Source of the DNA: an uncultured Alistipes sp.
Lineage (GTDB): Bacteria > Bacteroidota > Bacteroidia > Bacteroidales > Rikenellaceae
Length of the DNA stretch: 52,537 nt
Direction of reading: 5' to 3'
Assembly: GCA_900768045.1 (NCBI GenBank)
Contig: CAAGBL010000096.1
Location: forward strand, 1-52,537
Shown: piece after piece, positions 1 through 7,267 of the stretch
How the letters are laid out: each line of letters starts with the position of its first letter
How positions within the stretch are numbered: the first letter of the stretch is position 1
Translations under genes and position numbers: made by a program
The notes under the pieces: generated by a model
Database searches by the model: none
What the model was told of the DNA's origin: nothing
Seen by the model: only the letters and a program-made list of their open reading frames with translations

Positions 1-79
1 AGCCATCGCAACCGTAGCGAATTGCTGCATGAGCAATCACCTCGTTGCCTTTCATAAGTTTTACCTCTTTCTCTGCCAT
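1..79 (-). CDS. vorB: 2-oxoacid:ferredoxin oxidoreductase alpha subunit VorB, 5' fragment
   Basis: Only the first 26 codons lie in the window; the reading frame begins MAEKEVKLMKGNEVIAH and runs off the left edge. This start is typical of the alpha subunit (VorB) of the branched-chain 2-oxoacid (3-methyl-2-oxobutanoate):ferredoxin oxidoreductase, a cytoplasmic enzyme that decarboxylates branched-chain 2-oxoacids to acyl-CoA with reduction of ferredoxin. It begins 3 bp after the stop of the small ferredoxin subunit, the usual gene order for this complex in Bacteroidetes. The identification rests on the N-terminal string and synteny; a closely related 2-oxoglutarate (Kor) enzyme cannot be excluded. 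Confidence 0.75.
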   Translation of the reverse strand, partial: MAEKEVKLMKGNEVIAHAAIRYGCDG

Positions 80-82
80 AGC

Positions 83-310
83 TTACTCGAATTTTTGGCG
101 ATACACCGTTAGACAACTATCCGGACAAATGATAGCGCAAGATGCGCAACCGATGCAATTATCCGGCTCAACCATCATAGCGAAGGGATAACCCTTGCCG
201 TTTACTTCAGTCGATAATGCAAGCACGTTTACAGGACATGATGCAACGCATACACCACAACCCTTGCAATGCTCTGTATCGACGACAACTGTTCCTTTGA
301 TTTTTGCCAT
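83..310 (-). CDS. 4Fe-4S dicluster ferredoxin subunit of 2-oxoacid oxidoreductase (VorD-like)
   Basis: A 75-aa protein with two Cys motifs: CKGCGVCVASCP at about residues 15-26 and CIGCASCAIICP at about 52-63. Each supplies ligands for one [4Fe-4S] cluster. It is the electron-transfer (delta) subunit that takes electrons from the thiamine/CoA core of a 2-oxoacid oxidoreductase. No signal peptide, so cytoplasmic. It is the first gene of an operon with vorB only 3 bp downstream. A TAnnTTTG -7 box lies about 60 bp upstream. Length and Cys spacing fit the family well; which 2-oxoacid is used depends on the partner subunits outside the window. Confidence 0.85.
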   Translation of the reverse strand: MAKIKGTVVVDTEHCKGCGVCVASCPVNVLALSTEVNGKGYPFAMMVEPDNCIGCASCAIICPDSCLTVYRQKFE

Positions 311-372
311 ACGACAGTAGTTTTATAGATTGTTAAAAGTTCGGTTTTCTCACAATTACGGAATTAACCAAA

Positions 373-380
373 CAAATGTA
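373..380 (-). promoter_or_regulatory. -7 box of Bacteroidetes-type promoter for the vor operon
   Basis: On the minus strand this reads TACATTTG, a match to TAnnTTTG. No good -33 TTG is seen at the expected 19-21 bp, so the call is tentative. The predicted start of transcription would leave a leader of about 55 nt before the ferredoxin gene. Confidence 0.4.
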
Positions 381-511
381 CAAATAATTTCTCAAACTAT
401 GCACACTTTTTTGAAATATTTTTTTGCAATTATGGTTATCGGGCTGTGAAACAGTGTCAAAGAGAACTTGCCTCAATAATCATCTTGACGGCTGTGTTGC
501 GTTGTGTGCAT

Positions 512-551
512 AAAAAATGAGGGTATCGCAACTTAAAGCCCGATACCCTCA
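512..551 (-). terminator. Rho-independent terminator of the five-gene exported-protein operon
   Basis: An 11-bp perfect inverted repeat (518-528 with 541-551) is followed, on the minus strand, by a run of six T (512-517). It lies 22 bp after the stop of the 444-aa gene and insulates that operon from the vor operon. Confidence 0.8.
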
Positions 552-572
552 TCTTATAAAAAAGGTGCTTAA

Positions 573-1907
573 TTACTTGATTGTAGCCTCACGAACCAAG
601 CAACCTGGCATAATGCGGTTAGCACCGCTAATTACCTTAAATGTAGTTGCATCAAGGTAGGCGTTACCACCTGCAGCATCCTCGTCGGCCTTAGCATCTT
701 TATCCTCCTCAAGAGCCTTAGCATCCTCCAAAGCACCGAAGCGGTTATCCCAAATCTTACCCTTAATAGGAGATATGCGACCAACCTTCTCGTATGTGAT
801 GCGGCCGTTCTCGTCCTCAACAGGCATAAGAACGTCGAATTCTGACTTCTCGTTGATACCCTCCTTAAGACCAATCTGAACGTCAACTGTGCCGTCCTCG
901 TTGATTCTGTAGATAGGCACATTTACTCGGAAGATCTCGTATGCGCGCTGAAGCTGAACGATAGACTTATCGATAGCACGTGTACAAACCTTTAGCATCT
1001 GATCCTCCTTGCTCTGCTCAGCAAAGTACTTTGATGATAGGTTAGCTGCCGATGTAGTAGTCTTGCCGATAAACTCGATGCCGAAGAATGGATCGTCGTA
1101 TGGAAGAGCGTTGAATGCATCACGTGCAGCATTACGCTCCTCGGCTGAGTAGTTCTCGTCGGCATAGTACTGGTTGTAGAAGCCCCAAAGACGCTCCTCG
1201 TCCCATGTCAAACGATATAGGTATGATGTGATGTTTACACGGAAACCATCAATGCTATTTACTGCAGTAGCAGCAAGGTCAGTAACAGCGTCTACATCAA
1301 CACCGGTGATAGCACCAAACAATGTACCCAATACCTTGATACCTACGGCAGCCTTCTCAGAGTTCTCGCCCTTGTCGATGAAGGTGATGTCGTTAACAAG
1401 CATAAATGTATTACCAATAAGCTCAGTACCTGCATCGCCAAGCTGTGCCTTACCACGTACGCTCTGCTCAGCAAGACGAATGTCGAGCTGTGAGGCATCG
1501 TAGTAGCCACGCTCTGCAATAAGATCCATGTTGCAATTACCAGTTGCGGCATCACGGTTGAACCACTTAGAAATAAGTGCCTTTGCAATCTCATTCTGGC
1601 TAATGAAATTGTCAATGTCGGTCATGTTTGTAGCATCCTTCTTGGCGTTATTCTTAGCCTTCTTTACCTTTGATGCTGATGACTCGAATGCTCGTGTTGC
1701 AAGGTTGTGGTCGTTGAACTTATCGGGCATAGGCATATCCATAAATGCAGTGTGAATCTCTGCGCTATATGGCAATGCTGAGTGGGTAATCAACGTGCTA
1801 TAAAGAGAGCTGCGACGATACTCAATTATTGAGTCCGTTTTTGACTGCTGTGCATTAGCGCCCACTATTGTAAAGCATAGTGCGAACGCTAGAATTAAAC
1901 GCTTCAT
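573..1907 (-). CDS. exported protein of unknown function, 444 aa
   Basis: I do not recognise this family. The N-terminus has a signal peptide (MKRLILAFALCFTIVGANA, cleavage before QQ). The body is mostly polar with a hydrophobic Ala/Gly/Val stretch around residues 185-220 (AAVGIKVLGTLFGAITGVDV), then a helical region rich in aromatic residues. A C-terminal part (about 340-444) has small beta-type segments separated by an acidic Glu/Asp/Ala/Lys stretch (about 393-412). It is the last gene of a five-gene minus-strand operon, 35 bp after its neighbour, and ends at a strong terminator. Probable location is the periplasm or outer membrane. The hydrophobic glycine-rich stretch could be a membrane-interacting segment; this is inference only. 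Confidence 0.7.
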   Translation of the reverse strand: MKRLILAFALCFTIVGANAQQSKTDSIIEYRRSSLYSTLITHSALPYSAEIHTAFMDMPMPDKFNDHNLATRAFESSASKVKKAKNNAKKDATNMTDIDNFISQNEIAKALISKWFNRDAATGNCNMDLIAERGYYDASQLDIRLAEQSVRGKAQLGDAGTELIGNTFMLVNDITFIDKGENSEKAAVGIKVLGTLFGAITGVDVDAVTDLAATAVNSIDGFRVNITSYLYRLTWDEERLWGFYNQYYADENYSAEERNAARDAFNALPYDDPFFGIEFIGKTTTSAANLSSKYFAEQSKEDQMLKVCTRAIDKSIVQLQRAYEIFRVNVPIYRINEDGTVDVQIGLKEGINEKSEFDVLMPVEDENGRITYEKVGRISPIKGKIWDNRFGALEDAKALEEDKDAKADEDAAGGNAYLDATTFKVISGANRIMPGCLVREATIK

Positions 1908-1942
1908 AGTAGTAAAGTTAGGTTAGTAGTTTGTGTAGTTTT

Positions 1943-2908
1943 TTAGTATAGCCAGTTTACGTTGTAGATGGTCTTTGGCTGGTTCTCGCCATAAGCAACG
2001 CCAACGCTCTTCCATGCGTCGATTCTCTTCTCCTCAAGCTTAGTGCGACGGAGCTCCATCTTACGCTCCCAAGCGAGTGCCTCCTCCTGCTGCTCACGCT
2101 CGTAAGCATGCTCAGAGATTACAAACGCCTTGATCTCCTTAGCCAAAGCCTCAGCCTCGTCGTAGTATGATGAGTAAACAGATACCTCGGCAAGATACTC
2201 GCCAGCCTCGATAGCTGCCTCGTAGCTGTGGCCTGTAGCCCATACCAACTTAGCCTTCTGAAGCATCTTGTGTGACTGGTTGTCAATCATCTTCTGGTAG
2301 ATATCAATAGCTGCATCGCTAACCTTTGAGTAGCTTGGACATGCCTCAGGAACAGATGCCAAGAGGTAGAGGGCTGACTCAAACTCACCTGACATAGCAT
2401 ATGACTGAGCCATCTTTACATACTCGTTAATCTTTGCCTCGTAGTATGCGATAATCTCGTTAGAAGCCTTGCTCATAAAGCTCTTAATCTCTGGAGCCTG
2501 AGGCTTCACGTTCTTAAGTGCTGAGATGAGTGACTGGTTGTCATTCTGGCCAACACCCTTCGCTGTGATTGTCAATGTCTCGTGAATGCGGTTAGTCTGC
2601 GCATCAACAACATAGAATGTGAGGTCGGCAGTCTGCACTACCTTTGTAGGAGCAGTGCCCAATACCTGCTTGTCGACGATGTTGACACGGCAAGTGAGGT
2701 AGAATGATGCTCTGTCGCTAGCACCAAGGCCATTAGCTGTAACAATCTGGAACAGTTTGTTCTGAAGCGATGCCTGAGCCTGGTCTGGCACAACAACAGG
2801 ATTTTCTGACACTACTACACCAATAGGAATGGTCTGTAGTGGAGAGCTTTGAGCAAAAGTAGATGTTGCTACTGCCAAAGCGATTATTGCAAAAAATAAC
2901 TTCTTCAT
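1943..2908 (-). CDS. exported protein of unknown function, 321 aa, with helical C-terminus
   Basis: Signal peptide at residues 1-19 (cleavage after STFA). The first half (about 25-150) is beta-rich and resembles periplasmic nucleotide-free folds such as CsgG-like domains (IPIGVVVSENPVV at the start, and a segment LTFYVVDAQTNRIHETLTI that looks like a beta-hairpin); this resemblance is my inference. The second half (about 155-321) is helical with TPR-like spacing (YAMSGEFESALYLLASVPEA) and ends in a charged coiled region rich in Glu/Arg (about 265-305). It is the fourth gene in its operon, 8 bp after the 314-aa gene. No known enzyme motif is visible. Confidence 0.72.
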   Translation of the reverse strand: MKKLFFAIIALAVATSTFAQSSPLQTIPIGVVVSENPVVVPDQAQASLQNKLFQIVTANGLGASDRASFYLTCRVNIVDKQVLGTAPTKVVQTADLTFYVVDAQTNRIHETLTITAKGVGQNDNQSLISALKNVKPQAPEIKSFMSKASNEIIAYYEAKINEYVKMAQSYAMSGEFESALYLLASVPEACPSYSKVSDAAIDIYQKMIDNQSHKMLQKAKLVWATGHSYEAAIEAGEYLAEVSVYSSYYDEAEALAKEIKAFVISEHAYEREQQEEALAWERKMELRRTKLEEKRIDAWKSVGVAYGENQPKTIYNVNWLY

Positions 2909-2916
2909 ATCTATAA

Positions 2917-3861
2917 TTATTTAGCGCCAAAAATTACTACACAACGACCTAAGCCCATTGTCTGAACCTTGATCTCCTCGATACCGTATGTGTCTCTGAA
3001 GTAGCGAACCATAGGGCGAATAAAGCGCTGTGCATCTTGAGCACGACCACGGTCGTCGTAGAGAGGAATGCGTACCTGTGTGAGGTTCATTGTTGTTGAA
3101 GACTGGTCAGCAATGCTATAACGGTGGCCCTTAGTGTTCTCATAGAACCAATCGTCGATAATCTCGCATAGCTCATAACCATCGTATTCGGTCTCGAGGT
3201 CATTCTCCCAGCTGTCGAACACACGAATCATGTAGCTTACCTCACGACCATTCTCCTGCATATCCTTAAAGTGTGCAGTAAGACGATCTGCAAATGGCTC
3301 AATGTGCTGAGATACAGCCTCTACCAAGAGTACAGGAACAGCTACGCTGTGCGATGGCTCACCAATGCCATTAGAACCAGCAATCTGCTTATTGGTGTAT
3401 GAGTCAAGTCCCTGAAGTATGTAGCTAAGCTGGTAGTTTGGGCCCTGTCTGATAACCTTCCATGAGATCTGCATGATGATATCGGCCTTGGCACGATTGC
3501 GCACCTCGTCGTAAAGGGTTGTAGAGATGCTTGCGCCCGACTTGCTTGTGATAGCACCCATGTCGGCGTTCGATGTCTCGATATCCTTGATTACGCTCTC
3601 CAAATTCTGCAATGGGAAGTTTCTGTCGGCCATGAGGTCGTTGAGCTTCGAGATAACCTGTAGCAAATCCATGTCAGACTGAAGTGCTGCAACATAGTCG
3701 GGCACCTTGCGAGTAGAACCCATATTCTCTATCTCATTGAAATAGCCATTCTCGATACACCAAGCATCGCTGGGAACGACCATGATTGTTGGCTTAACGG
3801 CCTGTGCGTGTGCCTCGAAACCAAAGAGTACACATGCTGCCAATAATAGAAGTCTCTTCAT
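2917..3861 (-). CDS. exported protein of unknown function, 314 aa (possibly DUF6175-like)
   Basis: Signal peptide MKRLLLLAACVLFGFEAHAQA. The mature start KPTIMVVPSDAWC followed by a region predicted as alternating helix and strand suggests a CsgG/DUF6175-like periplasmic domain; I recall this family only loosely. The middle part (AKADIIMQISWKVIRQGPNYQLSYILQGLD) resembles the strand-turn-strand core of such domains. The C-terminal part (about 255-314) ends in IEEIKVQTMGLGRCVVIFGAK, a beta-hairpin ending. Spacing to its neighbours is 12 bp upstream and 8 bp downstream, so translation is probably coupled. It is the third gene of the five-gene operon. Confidence 0.72.
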   Translation of the reverse strand: MKRLLLLAACVLFGFEAHAQAVKPTIMVVPSDAWCIENGYFNEIENMGSTRKVPDYVAALQSDMDLLQVISKLNDLMADRNFPLQNLESVIKDIETSNADMGAITSKSGASISTTLYDEVRNRAKADIIMQISWKVIRQGPNYQLSYILQGLDSYTNKQIAGSNGIGEPSHSVAVPVLLVEAVSQHIEPFADRLTAHFKDMQENGREVSYMIRVFDSWENDLETEYDGYELCEIIDDWFYENTKGHRYSIADQSSTTMNLTQVRIPLYDDRGRAQDAQRFIRPMVRYFRDTYGIEEIKVQTMGLGRCVVIFGAK

Positions 3862-3873
3862 GATACTATTGTT

Positions 3874-4353
3874 TTATTTTATTATATTTTGCTCCTTAAG
3901 ATATTGTTTGAGGTCGCTGCGATATACTCGTACGGTTGTCGAAATTTTAACTTGAGCATTATCCCAGTGGCGCTCGTTGGTTAAAAGTCGGCGATCGCTG
4001 TGGTCAACAAACTTAGTATATTCGCCACCATCTTTGAAGAACGAGTAGAAGAAGTCCTCGTATTTCTCCTTAGCGTTGTTCTCGAAAATTAGCGGACGTG
4101 ATAGTTGCTGGTTACCCAAAACATTTACGCCCTCGAAGATAATCTCTCTTACGGCGTTCTTGCGTGCCTGCTCGATTGCATCTTTGCGGTAGCGTCCCTC
4201 GCCATAAGCACGAACTGTTATAGAACCATCGCCCTCGTCGTTGATATACTCACATTTTGTTTGGTAGTGAGCCTGGAGCGTGTGGCTATGAGTATTGCAT
4301 GATACAAGTAGTGACATCGCACCTACGAGCATCACAAAAAATAGGCGTTTCAT
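3874..4353 (-). CDS. LPP20/FlgT-N-like lipoprotein, 159 aa
   Basis: Lipoprotein signal with lipobox LLVSC (Cys19). The mature part carries a GSITVRAYGEGRYRKDAIEQ segment followed by ARKNAVREIIFEGV: a beta-strand followed by a helix with Ala every three or four residues. That pattern is known from the FlgT N-terminal/LPP20 fold of outer-membrane-associated proteins. It is a paralogue of the next upstream gene (4366-4866): both share the strand-helix core, a phenylalanine-rich FF..FF.DGGEY/FF.TFFSEEGPY motif and a basic C-terminal KISTTVRVYR/KVGVVVTVQR strand. It is the second gene in the operon. Only this copy has a clear lipobox, so it is the likely membrane anchor of the pair. Confidence 0.72.
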   Translation of the reverse strand: MKRLFFVMLVGAMSLLVSCNTHSHTLQAHYQTKCEYINDEGDGSITVRAYGEGRYRKDAIEQARKNAVREIIFEGVNVLGNQQLSRPLIFENNAKEKYEDFFYSFFKDGGEYTKFVDHSDRRLLTNERHWDNAQVKISTTVRVYRSDLKQYLKEQNIIK

Positions 4354-4365
4354 GTTGTTGTGGTT

Positions 4366-4866
4366 TTAGAAGATTGTTGATAAACCCATGATGATACCAG
4401 CCTCCTCGAGGTGCTTGCGGAGCATGTCACGCTGAACGGTGACAACAACACCTACCTTATACTCCTTGCCCACCTTGCGTACCTCGGCTGAGCCATCAAT
4501 CATTGTTGTTACGTAGCGCATGTAAGGGCCCTCCTCGCTAAAGAATGTTCTGAAGAAGTCTGCCTTAGCCGACTCCAAAGTGGCATCCTTTACCAATGGC
4601 GACATCGACGCTGAAGAGTTATTTGCTACGTATCCTCGGAAGATTACGCCGTGAACAGCATTCTTGCGGCACTGCTGAGTAGCAAGGTCAGCACGCTTCG
4701 AATAGCTCCACACCTTTACAGTTACCATACCATCAGTTGCCATCTTGCAATACTCAATGTCGTAGCGGAAACTGTTGGTATCCTCATTAAGTTTCTCTTT
4801 TTTGTCTGCATAAGCGGCAGTGCAGGCAAAGATAATCATTGATACTAAAAGAGCTAATTTTTTCAT
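4366..4866 (-). CDS. exported FlgT-N/LPP20-like protein, 166 aa
   Basis: Signal peptide at residues 1-20 (MKKLALLVSMIIFACTAAYA); a Cys at 15 is not in a good lipobox, so the product is probably soluble in the periplasm. The core GMVTVKVWSYSKRADLATQQ then CRKNAVHGVIFRGY matches the strand-helix core of the neighbouring lipoprotein (3874-4353), so the two arose by tandem duplication and may form a heteromer. It is the first gene of the five-gene operon. A promoter with a good -7 box lies about 135 bp upstream. Role unknown. Confidence 0.72.
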   Translation of the reverse strand: MKKLALLVSMIIFACTAAYADKKEKLNEDTNSFRYDIEYCKMATDGMVTVKVWSYSKRADLATQQCRKNAVHGVIFRGYVANNSSASMSPLVKDATLESAKADFFRTFFSEEGPYMRYVTTMIDGSAEVRKVGKEYKVGVVVTVQRDMLRKHLEEAGIIMGLSTIF

Positions 4867-4999
4867 CTTTTAATAGCGGTTAACTACCATACAGCCCTCA
4901 TCTGGCAATTTGAAAATATATATGAAAGTGTAGAGCTGATTTCGTATTTTTTTGTTACGAAAACACTTCCATTAATCTTAGTGTGAGATTATTCTCATA

Positions 5000-5031
5000 C
5001 AAAGATATAAAAAAAAGTTCAATATAAACAA
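5000..5031 (-). promoter_or_regulatory. promoter of the five-gene exported-protein operon
   Basis: On the minus strand TTG (5031-5029), 21 bp, then TATCTTTG (5007-5000). This fits the Bacteroidetes TTTG/TAnnTTTG pattern. The leader before the first gene would be about 125 nt, long enough for post-transcriptional control. Confidence 0.55.
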
Positions 5032-5081
5032 TAGTGAGTGATCATTTTACTAAGCATTGTCTCATGTTGTTGCGTATAAAT

Positions 5082-5113
5082 AAAAAAAAACTACCCGATT
5101 AAGGCAGTTTTTT
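5082..5113 (-). terminator. terminator of the WG-repeat operon
   Basis: On the minus strand a 5-bp stem (CTGCC/GGTAG with one G-U pair; 5107-5103 with 5095-5091), extended by A/T pairs, is followed by a long T run (5090-5082). It lies 20 bp after the stop of the 707-aa gene. Confidence 0.7.
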
Positions 5114-5134
5114 AGTGTAATACAATATCGTAGA

Positions 5135-7258
5135 TTAATTCTCTGATGATGCTTCGAGGTCAAATCTCACTCGTTTTGTGGCATTTGTGCTGATAAGATC
5201 AATGCCCACCACCTCGGGGGTAAACTCCGACTCTATTGTCGCAATAGTCTCACCCTGCGTATCTATGAGCGAGTGTTTGCTGTCGCTCGATATTATAAAT
5301 AGACCTTTCTGCCCACATTGGTCGTTGCAGCCTACCGATACGTCCTCAATAGTGTCGTTTGTGGTCATTAGATACTCGCCGTCGGTGTTGATGATGCCAT
5401 AGACGCCGTCACTGCTACGAACGACCATCAATCCGCAGTTGAACTTATTGGCAAAGTCAAAACCAAACTGAGGGGCAATCCTTAGCTCGAGGTTTTCGTC
5501 GATAAAGCCGTAAGAGTCATCTTTCCACACGGCAGCACGTCCGCAGCTCATGGGGTGAACAATAGAGTAGGGACACTCCTTAATGAGTTCTTGTGTGTCG
5601 AGGTTTGCGAAGTGGCGCTGCTTGCTACCATCTTCTGCTACGACCTCCACAACAGCGATGTTGTCTGTAACTCCCGAGATAATACTCCACTTGGTGGGAT
5701 ATGAGTTGCCCTCCCTATCAACAATCTCTTGGTTATGGTCGTCGGTATGGATAACGCAATATTTGGGAGTTACATATAAGCCACGCTCAGTACCGTCGTT
5801 AAACTCGAAGCTACGCATGTCGGGCATGCTCTCCCACTCGGTTGTTTCACCACTCTTGACAAACCTGCCATCGGGCTCATATACGTCGCAAATATAGACC
5901 TCGCAGTCGCAATACTCCGACTCGCCTGCAGAGATATCGGGGACAGCAAATATCTGGTTGTTAAATATTGTGAGTGCCTGGTATTTATGCTCTACAATCT
6001 GCTCGCCCTTGTTGTTTATTACGCCCCATGAGCCATTTAGCGAGAGAGCCACAATATTGCGGTATGGGGTAAACTCCGAGAGCATGGCTCTGTTGTAGTA
6101 TCCCGTGCCAAACGTAACCTGCTTTGCGTCGTAGATAGGCTCGATAACCATGTTACCATCGAAGTCCATATATCCAACAAGTCCATCTTCTGCGGCATAG
6201 CGAAGAAGGGTTACGTCGTTAATCTCTGTAGAGATGATGTAGCGCTTGCTATGATTATATATCTGGCGAAGCATTACCGAATATGAGGTGTCGTAGCCAT
6301 AGTTTTTTATGTACTCCACAAAGTCACGTACGCTGCCATACTCTGCAATGCGAGCAAGGTGTAGGCGGCGTTGTGCCTCAGCTCGCTGTGCCACCTCGCC
6401 ATAGTAAGCAATGAAGGCTGATAGTGCCTCTGAGGTTGCTGGTAGCGACTCAAATTCGATATCTGCCATGCGCTGTTTGAGCGTAGCATACTCCTCGTGG
6501 TCGGGGTACTGCTTCAAGAACCACTTCATCTGCTCAATATCGTTTGCGCCCTCCGAAAAGATGCGATTGTAGCGCAACGACTGAAGATGGTGCTTGGCCT
6601 TTGGCGTATCCTTGTAAGTAGGGTAGTTGGCGATAAATCGCTCAATAATTCCCTCGTCATTACTCTCAATAGCCTCGGTGTAGTGAAGCGTGGTGCGATG
6701 CTCGTCGATGGTGTCTCGATACTTCGACTCGGGATATGTGGCAAGGAAGAAGTCGCAATCCTCAATCGAGTTTGCGGCAAGCGTGTGAGTGTAGCGCAAA
6801 TCCTCAAGGCGGCTCTCTATCTGGCTAATGTTTGGGTGGCCACCTCGCTTTGCCCAACTTATATATATAACATAGTTGCGCTCTGTGTCTAATGACATGA
6901 GGTAGTTCGACGATTCGTTTTCGATATTTTTGATAACATCGTCAAGTGTTATATCGAGGTTATGGAAGCTCTTTTCGATATTTGCTGAGTTGCGAATATC
7001 TTCGATATGCTCCGACAGAATCTCATAGCCTCGTAGCTTGTTTGTGCCAAGCTGCTTGGGCATGTTGAGGAGCGCTGCCTCGGCAAGGTAGCACATCTCG
7101 GGCATCTTCTCTCGAGTTTTGTTGCTAATCTTCTCGAAGCGAGCGGTATTTTTTACGATGTCGTTCTCCTCTAACCCCTTAAATACGGCCTTAGGGCTTT
7201 GGGCATATAGCACGCAGCACAAGGAAGATGCAAGTAAAATGAGTGTAATCTTTCGCAT
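5135..7258 (-). CDS. exported WG-repeat protein, 707 aa (third of three paralogues)
   Basis: Signal peptide MRKITLILLASSLCCVLYAQ. Residues about 22-330 are helical and TPR-like, with repeated patterns of the type RF.. YP.. so far found in all three paralogues (FIANYPTYKDTPKAKHHLQS, FLKQYPDHEEYATLKQRMAD). Residues about 350-700 carry WG repeats: GLVGYMDFDGNMVIEPIYD, GSWGVINNKGEQIVEHKYQ, DSYGFIDENLELRIAPQFG, GVYGIINTDGEYLMTT. WG repeats form beta-propeller-like or beta-hairpin arrays; their molecular role in gut Bacteroidetes is unclear. It begins 9 bp after the stop of the 727-aa paralogue and ends at a terminator, so it is last in a three-gene operon. Probable location is the periplasm or cell surface. 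No catalytic motif is seen. Confidence 0.82.
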   Translation of the reverse strand: MRKITLILLASSLCCVLYAQSPKAVFKGLEENDIVKNTARFEKISNKTREKMPEMCYLAEAALLNMPKQLGTNKLRGYEILSEHIEDIRNSANIEKSFHNLDITLDDVIKNIENESSNYLMSLDTERNYVIYISWAKRGGHPNISQIESRLEDLRYTHTLAANSIEDCDFFLATYPESKYRDTIDEHRTTLHYTEAIESNDEGIIERFIANYPTYKDTPKAKHHLQSLRYNRIFSEGANDIEQMKWFLKQYPDHEEYATLKQRMADIEFESLPATSEALSAFIAYYGEVAQRAEAQRRLHLARIAEYGSVRDFVEYIKNYGYDTSYSVMLRQIYNHSKRYIISTEINDVTLLRYAAEDGLVGYMDFDGNMVIEPIYDAKQVTFGTGYYNRAMLSEFTPYRNIVALSLNGSWGVINNKGEQIVEHKYQALTIFNNQIFAVPDISAGESEYCDCEVYICDVYEPDGRFVKSGETTEWESMPDMRSFEFNDGTERGLYVTPKYCVIHTDDHNQEIVDREGNSYPTKWSIISGVTDNIAVVEVVAEDGSKQRHFANLDTQELIKECPYSIVHPMSCGRAAVWKDDSYGFIDENLELRIAPQFGFDFANKFNCGLMVVRSSDGVYGIINTDGEYLMTTNDTIEDVSVGCNDQCGQKGLFIISSDSKHSLIDTQGETIATIESEFTPEVVGIDLISTNATKRVRFDLEASSEN

Positions 7259-7267
7259 AATAGCTCG

